The notes under the pieces: model-generated
The model's database searches: none
Told to the model about the DNA's origin: nothing
The model's input: the letters and a program-made list of their open reading frames with translations, nothing else
DNA from: CADEDH01 sp965262175
GTDB lineage: Bacteria; Actinomycetota; Acidimicrobiia; Acidimicrobiales; SZUA-35
Direction: 5' to 3'
Assembly (NCBI GenBank): GCA_965262175.1
Contig: CBDHES010000002.1
Coordinates: forward strand, 2,666,001-2,730,000
DNA: 64,000 nt
In this document: positions 41,852 through 50,717 of the stretch, one piece after another
Numbering within the stretch: position 1 is the stretch's first letter
Layout of the letters: the number at the start of each line of letters is the position of its first letter
Position numbers and translations under genes: made by a program

Positions 41852-42676
41852 CTACTGGCCCCAGATCAGCTTCGGATCCGACTGACCGGTGTTGCGGGCG
41901 GCGCCGGTGCCACGGTCAACGTTGAGGTTCACCCCGTTGACGTAGCTGGCGGCGACCGGGTCGGCCAGGAACAACAGTGCCGGTGCCATCTCCGACGGGT
42001 CGGCCATTCGGCCGGCGACGGCGGCGGCGTGGTCGATGATCGCATCCCCCAGGCCCCGACGGAAGTCGGCCACGATGGCGGTGTCGGTCACGCCGGGGCA
42101 GACGCTGTTCATCCGCACGCCGGTCGGGAGGAGCTGCACGGCCCGCCACTGGGTGTAGTACTGGACCGCCTCCTTGGAGAAGGCGTAGCCGTCACCGACC
42201 AGGTCACCGTTGCTCTTGACCCAGGCCAGGCCGGCGTCGAAGTCGGTGGCGGCCATGAGCGCGGCATGGGCATCGGCCCGGGCCGGCCAGTCACGCCCAG
42301 CGGTCGAGGCGACGTTGACCACCGCGCCACCGTCGGCCAGTCGGTCGAGGGCCGCCTCGGTCAGGTGGCGGAGCCCGAGCCAGTTGATCGCCATGATCTC
42401 GCTCGGGGTGAACCGGCCGCCGTTGGGTACACCGGCGCAGTTGAGGAGGGCGTCGATGTGGGACGGGAGGGCGGCGACCGCGTCGTCGATCGACATCGGG
42501 TCGCCCAGGTCGCACCTGACCCAGCGGGCGCTCCCGGTGCCCGGTTGGGCTGCGATGTCGAGCACGTGGACCTCGGCCCCGCGGTCGAGGGCCAGCGCCG
42601 CGGTGGCTGCGCCGATGCCCGACGCACCGCCGGTGAGGACCACCGTCTTGCCGCTGAAGTCCAGCAGGTTACCCAT
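41852..42676 (-). CDS. short-chain dehydrogenase/reductase
   Basis: A 274-aa SDR with TGGASGIGAAT at the N-terminus, a shortened cofactor loop (VLDIAAQ), NCAGV, VNVASTAGRDW and the active-site Tyr-x-x-x-Lys in YAFSKEAV. MNSVCPGVTDT and the C-terminal FLADPVAASYVNGVNLNVDRG are typical of hydroxysteroid-dehydrogenase-like SDRs. NAD preference is suggested by the Asp after the second strand. The start has a TATGGT box 6 nt upstream (leaderless). It is separate from its neighbours. Substrate unknown. Confidence 0.85.
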   Translation of the reverse strand: MGNLLDFSGKTVVLTGGASGIGAATAALALDRGAEVHVLDIAAQPGTGSARWVRCDLGDPMSIDDAVAALPSHIDALLNCAGVPNGGRFTPSEIMAINWLGLRHLTEAALDRLADGGAVVNVASTAGRDWPARADAHAALMAATDFDAGLAWVKSNGDLVGDGYAFSKEAVQYYTQWRAVQLLPTGVRMNSVCPGVTDTAIVADFRRGLGDAIIDHAAAVAGRMADPSEMAPALLFLADPVAASYVNGVNLNVDRGTGAARNTGQSDPKLIWGQ

Positions 42677-42682
42677 CGGGCA

Positions 42683-42688
42683 ACCATA
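42683..42688 (-). promoter_or_regulatory. leaderless -10 box (TATGGT, minus strand)
   Basis: The complement of 42683-42688 reads TATGGT and ends 6 nt before the SDR ATG at 42676. Confidence 0.6.
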
Positions 42689-42744
42689 CGATGCCCGGTG
42701 GGTCGGCGGCGAGCGCCGGTCGGGACGGGCCGTCGGCCCGGCCG

Positions 42745-44559
42745 TCAACCTCGATGGGTGGCGACCCAGTCGAGGAACCGATCCCGTTCCCAGGTGTTGA
42801 TCACCAGCTCCCGGGGCGCCCAACCCCGCTGGGCGGTCAACACCCCGTACTCCATCCGGCCCAATTCCGAGGTGTGGTGGCTGTCGGTGTTGATCACCAG
42901 CTTCACGCCCCGTTCGACCGCCCGGCGGACCACGTCGGACGCGGCGTCGAGCCGGTCGAGGGCGCCGTTGATCTCGAGCGCCACGTCGAAGGTGAACAAG
43001 GCCTCCAGCACGACGTCGACATCGATCTCGATGCCGGGCCGACGCCCGATGTAGCGGCCGGTGAGGTGGCCGATCGAATCGACCGTCGGGTCGGCGATGG
43101 CCGCCACCAGCCGGGCCGTGTTGTCCCGCTTGGGCGCATCGAAGTGGGAGTGGACCGAGGCCACCGTGTAGTCGAACAACGCCCGGAAGTCGGCGTCGTA
43201 GTCGAGCCCGCCCGTCGGGCCGATGTTCAGCTCGCACCCCCACAGGAGCCGCAGGTCGGGATACTCCTTCTGCAGTTCGGCGATCGCCTCCCGGTGGGCC
43301 AGGAACTCCTCCCGGGTCGATCCGTTGATGACGAGATCCTCGCCGTGATCGGTGATCGCCAGGTAGTCGTAGCCTCGATCGGCGGCCACCTTGACCATGT
43401 CGGACAGGGGGGCTCGGCCGTCGCCCGACAGGTCGGTGTGGTAGTGGAGGTCGCCCTTGATGTCGGCCAGCTGCACCACCTCGGGGAGGGTGCCGTCGGC
43501 TGCGGCGTCGATCTCACCCGTCGCTTCCCGCATCGGGGGCGGGATGTAGGCGAGGTCGAGCGCAGCGTAGACCTCGGCCTCGGTTCGACTCGCCACGACC
43601 CGCTCGCCGTCGTCCCCGGTCGAGGCCCCGCTCGCGTCGGCCGAGTCGGCAGGGTCGCCAGGGTCGGTGGCGTCGGCGGGCCCATCGGCGGGGGACAGGA
43701 GGCCGTACTCGTTGAGCAGCAGGCCCCGGTCGATGGCCCGCTGCCGGAGGGCGATGTTGTGAGCCTTCGATCCGGTGAAGTACAGCGTGGCGGCGCCGAA
43801 CTGGGCGGGGGCGACCACCCGCACGTCGACCTGGAGGCCCTTGGCGGTCAGGAACGAGGTCTTGGTCGGTCCGCTGAGGACGATCTCGGCCACCGCGCCG
43901 TGGTCGACCACGGCGGCCATCACCGCCTGGGGATCGGTCGAGGCGACCGTGATGTCGATGTCGCCGACCGTCTCGGCCATCCGCCGCATGCTGCCGCAGT
44001 ACGCGATGTCGGTCACGCCGTCGACGAGTCCCAGCTCGGCCACCAGGCGGTCGGCCAGCGGCAGCGCCTCGGCGATCGGGGTCCGGCGGTCCTTTCCGGT
44101 CAGGCCCAGCCGCTCGATCGCCTTGGCGATCTTGGCCTCGCTCTGCGCTCCCATGCGGGGGAGGGTCCGCAGCTGCTCGGCGGCGATGGCCGCCTTGAGG
44201 CCGTCGAGGTCCTCGACGCCGAGCTCGTCGCGGACCAGCTTGAGGGTCTTGGGTCCCAAGCCGGGGATCTTCGAGAGCTGGACGAACGCCGGCGGGTAGC
44301 GTTCCCGCAGCGTGTCGAGCTTGGCCACCTGGCCGGTGTCGATCAGTTCCCGGACCTTGCTGGCGGTGGCCCGGCCGACGCCTTTGATCTTTGTCAGCTC
44401 ACCGAGGCTCAGCTCGGTGACGTCGCCGCCGTGCGCTTCGAGGGCCAGCTTGGCGTTCTCGTAGGCCCGGACCTTGAACGACTGGGGACTCTCCTCTTCG
44501 AGGGTCGTCAACGCGGCGAGCTCGTCGAGCATCGCCAGGACATCGGCTGTGGTCGCCAT
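42745..44559 (-). CDS. polX: DNA polymerase/3'-5' exonuclease PolX
   Basis: A 604-aa family X polymerase. The N-terminal 8-kDa-like domain has QSFKVRAYENAKLALEAHGGDVTELSLGELTKIKGVGRATASKV, with helix-hairpin-helix repeats (KIPGLGPKTLKLV). The polymerase palm has YCGSMRRMAETVGDIDITVAS with the catalytic DID, and LYFTGSKAHNIALRQRAIDRG. The C-terminal PHP domain has DLHYHTDLSGDG, AITDHGEDL, WGCELNIGPTGGLDYD, VHSHFD and INTDSHHTSELG metal ligands for 3'-5' exonuclease or phosphatase activity. PolX acts in base-excision repair. The insert between palm and PHP (Asp/Ala/Ser-rich, about residues 285-325) is longer than usual. Leaderless start. Confidence 0.92.
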   Translation of the reverse strand: MATTADVLAMLDELAALTTLEEESPQSFKVRAYENAKLALEAHGGDVTELSLGELTKIKGVGRATASKVRELIDTGQVAKLDTLRERYPPAFVQLSKIPGLGPKTLKLVRDELGVEDLDGLKAAIAAEQLRTLPRMGAQSEAKIAKAIERLGLTGKDRRTPIAEALPLADRLVAELGLVDGVTDIAYCGSMRRMAETVGDIDITVASTDPQAVMAAVVDHGAVAEIVLSGPTKTSFLTAKGLQVDVRVVAPAQFGAATLYFTGSKAHNIALRQRAIDRGLLLNEYGLLSPADGPADATDPGDPADSADASGASTGDDGERVVASRTEAEVYAALDLAYIPPPMREATGEIDAAADGTLPEVVQLADIKGDLHYHTDLSGDGRAPLSDMVKVAADRGYDYLAITDHGEDLVINGSTREEFLAHREAIAELQKEYPDLRLLWGCELNIGPTGGLDYDADFRALFDYTVASVHSHFDAPKRDNTARLVAAIADPTVDSIGHLTGRYIGRRPGIEIDVDVVLEALFTFDVALEINGALDRLDAASDVVRRAVERGVKLVINTDSHHTSELGRMEYGVLTAQRGWAPRELVINTWERDRFLDWVATHRG

Positions 44560-44565
44560 GGACGA

Positions 44566-44571
44566 AGTCTA
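44566..44571 (-). promoter_or_regulatory. leaderless -10 box (TAGACT, minus strand)
   Basis: The complement of 44566-44571 reads TAGACT, 6 nt before the PolX ATG at 44559. The box overlaps the stop codon of the upstream membrane-protein gene. Confidence 0.6.
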
Positions 44572-45762
44572 CGATGCCGGCCCACCGCTGGCCGACGACG
44601 TCGCCCTGGCCCCCGACCCGACGAGGTCACCATCTGCCGATCGGTCGGGGTCGGGCTCGCCGGCGGCGGATCCGTCGTGATCGGGCTCGCCGTTGGCCGC
44701 AGGGTCGGCCACGGGCCCGACGATCGTCGCTGACCGGCCGTTCGACCGGTCGTCGCTTTCCGAGCCGTCGTCCTCCTGCAGTTCCCGGACCAGTCGATCG
44801 ATCCAGGCCTTCGTATAGGAGAAGCGGCGTTCGGTGGATTCGTAGACCGCGTAGCGGGCGTCGACGGTGGCGTCGGGCTCCCCGGCCGGTGGACGGACCC
44901 CGAGGCGCCGAGCCAGGCGGGCGTGGGCCACCGTCCCGAGCCGTTGCCCGGTCCGACGCCGAACGTCGGCCAGGACGTCGGCGGCGGCGACCCGACCGTG
45001 GTCGACGACCTCGATGATCGGGCGGCTGTCGTCCCGCCGCTGCCCGTCGGTCGTCGACGGGATGGATGGCCGCGCGTCGAGCGTCTCCACCAGCGCCGGT
45101 CGCCGGGCGGTGGCCGGGATGATCGTCTCCGCGGGGTCGTCGAGGTCTCGGCGAGCGACCACCACCCAGGTTGCGGCCAACACCGCCAGGTACAGGAAGA
45201 GCAACACCAACGCCGGGTCTTCGATCACATCGGCGGGATCGAGCGACGCGACCTCGGGCGACAGGAGGGCGGCGACCGCGATCGCCCCGAACGTGAGCGA
45301 CATCGCCAGGCGTCGGACCGCCGACGTGGCGAGCGCTCCCTCCATCCGCCAGACGACGACCGCCGCCGCCAGGACCAGGTAGAACACCGACGGGTTGACC
45401 GCCCCCGAGAGGATGAAGGCCACGTTCATGGTCGCCCCCAGGGCGAGGCCGATCAGGGGGCGGACATTCAAGGCGAGGAGGACCGCCACGATGATCTGCA
45501 GTGAGAACACCACGATCGCCACCACGTCGGCGTACGGCACGACGACCTGGCGGAGGATCGGTTCGACGTAGACCACCGGATCGTGGTCGGTGGCCAAGGC
45601 GTAGGCCGCGACCTCCTCTCCGGTCCACCACTCGGAGGTCATGCCGTGAGCGGCCGCAGCCCGGAGCCAGCCGACGGCGAGGAAGCCCTGCACGAGGATC
45701 ACCCAGGCAGGTAATTGGAGCGCGCGCGATAGCAGGGCGGCGATGGTTCTGGAGGAAGGCAT
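44569..45762 (-). CDS. DoxX-like integral membrane protein with long cytoplasmic tail
   Basis: The protein has 397 aa. The first half has about six hydrophobic helices, starting LPAWVILVQGFLAVGWLRAAAAHG, then a loop with WWTGEEVAAYA and YVEPILRQVVVPYADVVAIVVFSLQIIVAVLLAL. LIGLALGATMNVAFILSGAVNPSVFYLVLAAAVVVWRME resembles DoxX/TQO-type subunits. The second half is polar, with a DNA-binding-like or helical segment (DVLADVRRRTGQRLGTVAHARLARRLG) and an acidic Asp/Gly/Ser-rich end. The start at 45762 is preferred to a longer frame from 45858 because the first TM follows it closely. The DoxX relationship is tentative. Confidence 0.65.
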   Translation of the reverse strand: MPSSRTIAALLSRALQLPAWVILVQGFLAVGWLRAAAAHGMTSEWWTGEEVAAYALATDHDPVVYVEPILRQVVVPYADVVAIVVFSLQIIVAVLLALNVRPLIGLALGATMNVAFILSGAVNPSVFYLVLAAAVVVWRMEGALATSAVRRLAMSLTFGAIAVAALLSPEVASLDPADVIEDPALVLLFLYLAVLAATWVVVARRDLDDPAETIIPATARRPALVETLDARPSIPSTTDGQRRDDSRPIIEVVDHGRVAAADVLADVRRRTGQRLGTVAHARLARRLGVRPPAGEPDATVDARYAVYESTERRFSYTKAWIDRLVRELQEDDGSESDDRSNGRSATIVGPVADPAANGEPDHDGSAAGEPDPDRSADGDLVGSGARATSSASGGPAS

Positions 45763-45901
45763 GTGGCGGACCGACCGGTGTCCAACATGAGGGGAGGCTG
45801 GGCAAGGATGCGGCTCGACGATGAGATCACAGGACCCGTGTCGGATCAAGCACAACACCCGATTCGACCCACCCCAACCATGTAGTTGCGTGTCGGGGGG
45901 C

Positions 45902-45907
45902 TACATT
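45902..45907 (+). promoter_or_regulatory. -10 box (TACATT) in the 221-bp gap before the OmpA-like gene
   Basis: TACATT would start transcription near 45914. A 21-codon Pro/Ser-rich frame begins with GTG at 45915, 7 nt after the box, and stops at 45980, just before the OmpA-like GTG. It may be only a leader or a small upstream ORF. I see nothing else in the gap 45763-45983. Confidence 0.4.
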
Positions 45908-45983
45908 CGGCAGGGTGCCCTCTCCATCCCCATCGAGTCCGGTAGCCGACGTACCGCCCGGCCCGGGCGGACGGGAGTAGACC

Positions 45984-48023
45984 GTGCCGGACCTCTTCGA
46001 CGATCAGCTGGCCGCCCTGGGAGGCGACCCGGCGATCGATGCCGTGGCCCAGAGCTACCACGTCCCCGTCGGCACCGCTCGGGATGGCGCGGTGTTCGCC
46101 GCACCGATCGTGTTGGCCTGTCTGTCGGAGTGGGTGGAAGCGCCCTTCGGCGCCGCCTGGATGACCGCCCGGCTGCCGACCGTCGATCCGATCGAGGCCG
46201 GAGGGCGGGCCGGCCTGGAGACCCATCGTGGTGATGGCGACACGATGCTCACGCTGGCGTTGGGCGATCACCGCAAGGAGATCGCCGAGGCCGTCGGTGC
46301 CCGAGCCAATCTCGAGACGTCGGCCGCCGATGAGCTGATGAGCCTCGCGGGCGCCGCCCTCATGGTGGCGTTGGCCACCCGGCACCATGGTCAGCCGAGC
46401 CGCGGGGCCCTCGTCGAGACGCTTGGCGATGCTCGGGACGGCCTGCTCGATGCCGGGTGGCACGACTGGATCGCCGAGGCGACCAACGACCGGTACCCGA
46501 CGACCGACGACGTGGCCGCCGACGACGACCGCCCCGCCTACCCACCGCCCGTCACCCGCGAGCTCCGTCGCGAGCCCCGTCCGACCGGTCGTCAGGGCCG
46601 TCGGCACGCGCCGGCGGGGCCCGACGTCGACCCGCGGTGGGATGGCGGATCGGCCGACGCCGATCCCCGATGGGACGACGACGCTCCCGATCGTCGCTGG
46701 GCCGCCGGCGCGGCCGGCCATGGCGCCGGGCGAGACTACGGCCCGCCGGTCTATGGCGCGGCTCGGCGGGGAGCGGCCGGCCCCGAGGCAGGGCTCGCTC
46801 GCAATGGCGGGGGCACAGGCACACGACGGGCCGCTGGGGCGGCCGTCATCGACGACGTCCCACCGCCCAGCCGGGCTGCGGTCTTCGGTGGTGCCGACGA
46901 TTCGAGGTCGAGGCCGTTCCGGTGGGAGACCGTGGCCCTGGTCGGGTTGGGGGCGGTGGCGCTGGCGGCGATCATCTTCGCCCTGATGTCCCGGAACTCG
47001 TCCGACGACACCGAGGCGGTGGCCCCCGACCAGACGACCGTCGAGGCCGACGGGGCCGACGGGGCCGTGGCCACCACCCAGCCCGACACGACGGCCGGAG
47101 GCGACGCCTCCGGCGGGGCCGGCGCCGGCGCCGGGTACGAGCCGATGGCGCTCTCGGCGGTGATGACCGACCCCCTGGAGAACACCGCCGGCACCGGCAC
47201 CGCCAACCTCCAGTTCGATCCCGACGCCGGTCAGGTGTGCTACGAGATGGCGGTCGACGGACTGGCCGCCCCCTACGACGGGCACATCCACGTCGGCCCG
47301 GCCGGGGTCAAGGGTGGCATCGTCGTCGACTTCGGCCCACTGACCGGCGACCCGTCGGGCTGTCTCGACGTCAACCCCAACGACGTCCAGGCGATCCTCG
47401 CCGACCTACCCGGCCACTACGTCGAGCTGCACGACGCCGGCGGGGTGGCGACGATCCGGGCCCAGCTGTCCGACGACATGTCCGAGGCCCCGATGGCAGC
47501 AGAGGCCGAGGAGGGCGGGGCCTACGCGGTGATCGAGGCCGGCGCGCTCCGGCTGGTCGGCGACGTCCCCGATCAGGAGACGATCGACAAGTACCTCGAG
47601 ACCTTCGCCGACGTCGATCTCGGCGAGACCGAGCTGATCAACGACCTCCAGATCGTCCCGGGGTCGCCCCGCCCATCGGGCCGGATCGTCGTCGACGCGG
47701 CGATCGTCTTCGAGGTCGACTCCGACGTCCTCGCCTATCCCGACTCGACCGTCATCGGCGACCTGGCCACCCTCTTCATCGCCCGCCCGGCGTGGCTCCT
47801 CACGGTTGTCGGCCACACCGATGCCACCGGGAGCGACGTCTACAACCTCGAGCTCTCGCTCCGTCGGGCCGAAGCGGTCCGGGCGGCACTGGTCGGGGCC
47901 GGGGTGTCGCCCGACGTCCTGACCGTGAACGGAGCCGGCTCCACCGACCCGGTCGCCTCGAACGAGACCGAGGAGGGTCGGGCGATGAACCGGCGCATCG
48001 AGTTCATCATCACCCCCGCCTGA
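45984..48023 (+). CDS. DUF937-like / TM / CHRD / OmpA multidomain membrane protein
   Basis: The protein has 679 aa. Residues about 1-140 form a DUF937-like helical domain (TMLTLALGDHRKEIAEAVGARANLETSAADELMSLAGAALMVAL). A long charged linker (about 175-310) leads to a single TM helix (VALVGLGAVALAAIIFALM). Outside lies a CHRD-type beta domain (TANLQFDPDAGQVCYEMAVDGLAAPYDGHIHVGPAGVKGGIVVDF, then GHYVELHDAGGVATIRAQL). It ends with an OmpA-like peptidoglycan-binding domain (VVGHTDATGSDVYNLELSLRRAEAVRAALVGAGVSPDVLTVNGAGSTDPV...RRIEFII). It probably ties the membrane to the wall. The GTG start has a GGGAG site. The gene 8 bp downstream may be co-transcribed. Confidence 0.82.
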   Translation: MPDLFDDQLAALGGDPAIDAVAQSYHVPVGTARDGAVFAAPIVLACLSEWVEAPFGAAWMTARLPTVDPIEAGGRAGLETHRGDGDTMLTLALGDHRKEIAEAVGARANLETSAADELMSLAGAALMVALATRHHGQPSRGALVETLGDARDGLLDAGWHDWIAEATNDRYPTTDDVAADDDRPAYPPPVTRELRREPRPTGRQGRRHAPAGPDVDPRWDGGSADADPRWDDDAPDRRWAAGAAGHGAGRDYGPPVYGAARRGAAGPEAGLARNGGGTGTRRAAGAAVIDDVPPPSRAAVFGGADDSRSRPFRWETVALVGLGAVALAAIIFALMSRNSSDDTEAVAPDQTTVEADGADGAVATTQPDTTAGGDASGGAGAGAGYEPMALSAVMTDPLENTAGTGTANLQFDPDAGQVCYEMAVDGLAAPYDGHIHVGPAGVKGGIVVDFGPLTGDPSGCLDVNPNDVQAILADLPGHYVELHDAGGVATIRAQLSDDMSEAPMAAEAEEGGAYAVIEAGALRLVGDVPDQETIDKYLETFADVDLGETELINDLQIVPGSPRPSGRIVVDAAIVFEVDSDVLAYPDSTVIGDLATLFIARPAWLLTVVGHTDATGSDVYNLELSLRRAEAVRAALVGAGVSPDVLTVNGAGSTDPVASNETEEGRAMNRRIEFIITPA

Positions 48024-48030
48024 CCGCGCG

Positions 48031-49074
48031 GTGCTCGGCGACAGGGGAGCGGCGGGTCGCCTGGCGCTCCGGCTGGTGGTCGGGCTCCTGTGCGTCGCGG
48101 CGGTGGTCACCCTCACCGTGCGACCCCCGTCGCTGTTGACCGGCCGCGGCGAGGTGGAGTCCACGCCCGTGGTCTCGGTCGCTCCGGGGACCGGCGAGGG
48201 GCCGGCCCGGGGGACGATTCGGGTGGTCGAGGTCGGGAGCCGGCCCGACTACCGGGTGGTCGCCCTCGACCTGGGGACGGGGCGGGTCGATCCGATCTTC
48301 GTCGTTCCCGAGCGGGGGGTGATCTCCTCGATCGCCACCACTCCCGACGGATCGACCCTGGTCCTGGGCTACGCCGTCGACTACGACACCGCAGGCACCG
48401 GCCTCTACCTCCTCGACCTGGGCGGCGCCGGGGAGACGCCGGCCGGCGGTGACGATCTCGTTCCCCTCCTGCCCGAACGGCGCGGCGTGACGTTCACCGA
48501 CCTGACCGTCTCGCCCGACGGCGCCACGGTGTGGGCCACCCGGTCGGCGGAACGGGTCGAGGTCGTCGCCGTCGACCTCGCGACCGGTGCGCTCGGCGCC
48601 CGGATCGAGGGTGCCGCCGAGCCGGCGGTCGGGGCGGGGTGGCTGGCGTACCTGGTCGTCGATGACGACGGTGCCCGTCGGGGAATCGCGGTGCTCGACG
48701 AGGCGTCGGGCGCGACGGCGACGATCGAGGTCCTCGACGGCCGCCACGATCTGGCCCACCTGGTGGCCGACCCCGACCGCGACCGGTTGCTCGTCGCCGC
48801 TCTGGAGCCGTCCGACGAGCCGTCGATCCAGATCGGCGAGCCGGCCGGGGCTCACGGGTCCCATGAGGGGCCGGCTCGCTGGCTCACGGTCGAGGTGGCG
48901 ACGGGAGAGGTCTGGCGGTTGGCCGACCATGAGCCGATCGCCGGCCGTGACGCCACCCTGCTCGCCGGCGGCGGGGTGGCCGTCTCGACCGCCGACGGGG
49001 TGGTCGTGATCGCCGATGGCGGCCAACCGGCACTCGTGTTCTCCTCTCGACGGCTCACCGAGATGGGGCGCTAG
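48031..49074 (+). CDS. secreted or membrane-anchored beta-propeller-like protein
   Basis: The protein has 347 aa. A hydrophobic N-terminal segment (LALRLVVGLLCVAAVVTLTV) acts as signal or anchor. The rest is repeated short strands with Asp-Gly turns typical of TolB/WD-like propellers: VVALDLGTGRVDPIFVVPERG, IATTPDGSTLVLGY, LTVSPDGATVWATRSAERVEVVAVDLATGALG, GIAVLDEASGATATIEVLDG, and LTVEVATGEVWRLADHEPIAG. I do not recognise a named family. It starts with GTG 7 bp after the OmpA-like gene. A shared envelope role is inferred from position only. Confidence 0.65.
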   Translation: MLGDRGAAGRLALRLVVGLLCVAAVVTLTVRPPSLLTGRGEVESTPVVSVAPGTGEGPARGTIRVVEVGSRPDYRVVALDLGTGRVDPIFVVPERGVISSIATTPDGSTLVLGYAVDYDTAGTGLYLLDLGGAGETPAGGDDLVPLLPERRGVTFTDLTVSPDGATVWATRSAERVEVVAVDLATGALGARIEGAAEPAVGAGWLAYLVVDDDGARRGIAVLDEASGATATIEVLDGRHDLAHLVADPDRDRLLVAALEPSDEPSIQIGEPAGAHGSHEGPARWLTVEVATGEVWRLADHEPIAGRDATLLAGGGVAVSTADGVVVIADGGQPALVFSSRRLTEMGR

Positions 49075-49166
49075 GCGGGGCCCGGGAGGCCACGGCCAGC
49101 CCCACGACGGGCCCATCGGGGGTGAGGAGCCCGCCCTCGCCCGAGCGACAGGCATGGCCAATCGGC

Positions 49167-49172
49167 TACGAT
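49167..49172 (+). promoter_or_regulatory. candidate -10 box (TACGAT) with about 120-nt leader
   Basis: TACGAT is the best -10 in the gap 49075-49302. The leader to the GTG at 49303 contains several short inverted repeats but no motif I recognise. Confidence 0.35.
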
Positions 49173-49302
49173 TACCCTGATCCGCCGCATTGAGACCAGG
49201 TAGTGGCGGCACATCGGAAGCTCTCGATCGCATCGGGGCTGATCGTCGTCCGTCTCCAGCGGCCGGCGAGGTGCGATCGGGCCGCGGCGGAGGCGGTGAG
49301 AC

Positions 49303-50616
49303 GTGGAGATCATTGACGAGCACGCGGACGTGACCCAGCGATCGCTGGCCGCCCCGACGTTGGCGCAGGCGATCGCGCCGGCGATGGTCGACCCCGAACA
49401 GCTCAAGAAGGACTACGGGTCGGTGATCAACATCGTGCGGGAGCTGATCGGGGTGGTCCCGAACTGCAATCCGGTGCTGGAGATCTGGCCTCCCGGGTTC
49501 CGCACCTTCAACGTGTTGATCCCCAACCTGTTGAACCTGCCGGCGGCCCTCATCGGTCAGGGGGCCCCGAAGGATCTGGTCGGTCTCGGGATGTTCGTGT
49601 CGAGCCGGGAGTCGGGGTGCATGTACTGCACCGCCCATCACTGCTCGTTCGCCATCCGGCGGGGCAACGCCGTCGAGACGATCGTCGAGGGCGACTACAC
49701 GCCGCCCCAGGCGGCGGTCGCCGAGTTCGCCAAGGGCGTGGCCCGGATCCCCACCGAGTTGACCAAGGAGAAGGTCGACGAGGTCGGTCGGTACCTCGAC
49801 GACGACGACGTCGAGTGGCTGGCCCTGGCCCTGGCGGTCGGCGGCTTCCTCAACAAGTTCATGGACACGATGGGGATCGAGCTCGAGCACGAGACGATCC
49901 GCGACGTCGAACCCCTGATCGGCGACCAGGGCTGGGCGCCCGGCAAGCACCAGTGGGACGACGAGCTCCATCTCGATCAGCTCGACGGTGACGGCACCAT
50001 CCCGGCCGACGACTTCAAGACGATCCTCCGGGTGTTCCGCCAGGCGCCGGGGGCGATCCGCTACGACGCACGCTCGACCAAGGGGGTCTCGGGACGGCCC
50101 GGCCCGGCCCTGCTCATGTTGGAGGAGCAGCTCGGCTACTCGTTCCCGATCCTGGCCAGCCTCCACCACAAGAAGGCGGTGAAGGCCGTCGCCACCGTGC
50201 TCCGGGACAACCTCGATCCCGAGCTGTCGGAGATCGGCATGGAGGCCAAGGCCCTGACCGCCCTGGTCTACGCCCGGATCGTCGACGACGAGGTCCTGAC
50301 CTCGGAGGCGGTCATGTTGGCCGACCTGATCGCCCCCGAGCTCGACCCCCACCTCGTGGTCGATGTCGGCCGGTTCGCCGTCGCCTCGCCCGAGAGCGCC
50401 GACATCCCGGCCGGCCTGACCCGGGAGGAGGCGGCGGCCATCGCCCTGGCCAAGGCGGCGGCCCCCAGCCCGTCGATCCTGAACGAGATCACCATCGCCT
50501 CGGTCACCGAAGACCTGACGCCGGCCCAGATCGTCGAGATCGTCGTCTGGATCTCGTTGCTCCAGCTCCTCCACCGGCTCTACGCCTTCTACGACGCCCG
50601 CCTCGGTCTGGTCTGA
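49303..50616 (+). CDS. AhpD-like (carboxymuconolactone-decarboxylase fold) protein
   Basis: This 437-aa protein appears to be a double-size alkylhydroperoxidase D-like protein. The first half has GMFVSSRESGCMYCTAHHCSFAIRRGNAVETIVEG, with the redox CxxC and a nearby His in the AhpD pattern (about residues 106-114). The second half has helices without a second CxxC (ALTALVYARIVDDEVLTSEAVMLADLIAPEL and ILNEITIASVTEDLTPAQIVEIVVWISLLQLLHRLYAFYD). The family includes peroxidase partners and decarboxylases; length and half-site suggest a specialised member. The GTG start has GGAGGCGGTGAG upstream. Gene partners are not informative. Confidence 0.75.
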   Translation: MEIIDEHADVTQRSLAAPTLAQAIAPAMVDPEQLKKDYGSVINIVRELIGVVPNCNPVLEIWPPGFRTFNVLIPNLLNLPAALIGQGAPKDLVGLGMFVSSRESGCMYCTAHHCSFAIRRGNAVETIVEGDYTPPQAAVAEFAKGVARIPTELTKEKVDEVGRYLDDDDVEWLALALAVGGFLNKFMDTMGIELEHETIRDVEPLIGDQGWAPGKHQWDDELHLDQLDGDGTIPADDFKTILRVFRQAPGAIRYDARSTKGVSGRPGPALLMLEEQLGYSFPILASLHHKKAVKAVATVLRDNLDPELSEIGMEAKALTALVYARIVDDEVLTSEAVMLADLIAPELDPHLVVDVGRFAVASPESADIPAGLTREEAAAIALAKAAAPSPSILNEITIASVTEDLTPAQIVEIVVWISLLQLLHRLYAFYDARLGLV

Positions 50617-50683
50617 CCGCCGGCGGGGCCGGTGCGTCCGAGCGTTGGCCAAGACATCCCCGAGTGGTGCCGGGCGTCGCCGC

Positions 50684-50689
50684 TAGGGT
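50684..50689 (+). promoter_or_regulatory. -10 box (TAGGGT) of pyrE-pyrC
   Basis: TAGGGT would give a leader of about 22 nt that holds GAGGAGG at 50701-50707, before the pyrE ATG at 50718. Confidence 0.5.
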
Positions 50690-50717
50690 GGCCCCGATTC
50701 GAGGAGGCCTCCCGTCG

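Noticed and set aside
45915..45980. 21-codon upstream ORF as a gene
   Set aside because: Pro/Ser-rich and without conservation evidence; kept only as a note on the leader of the OmpA-like gene.
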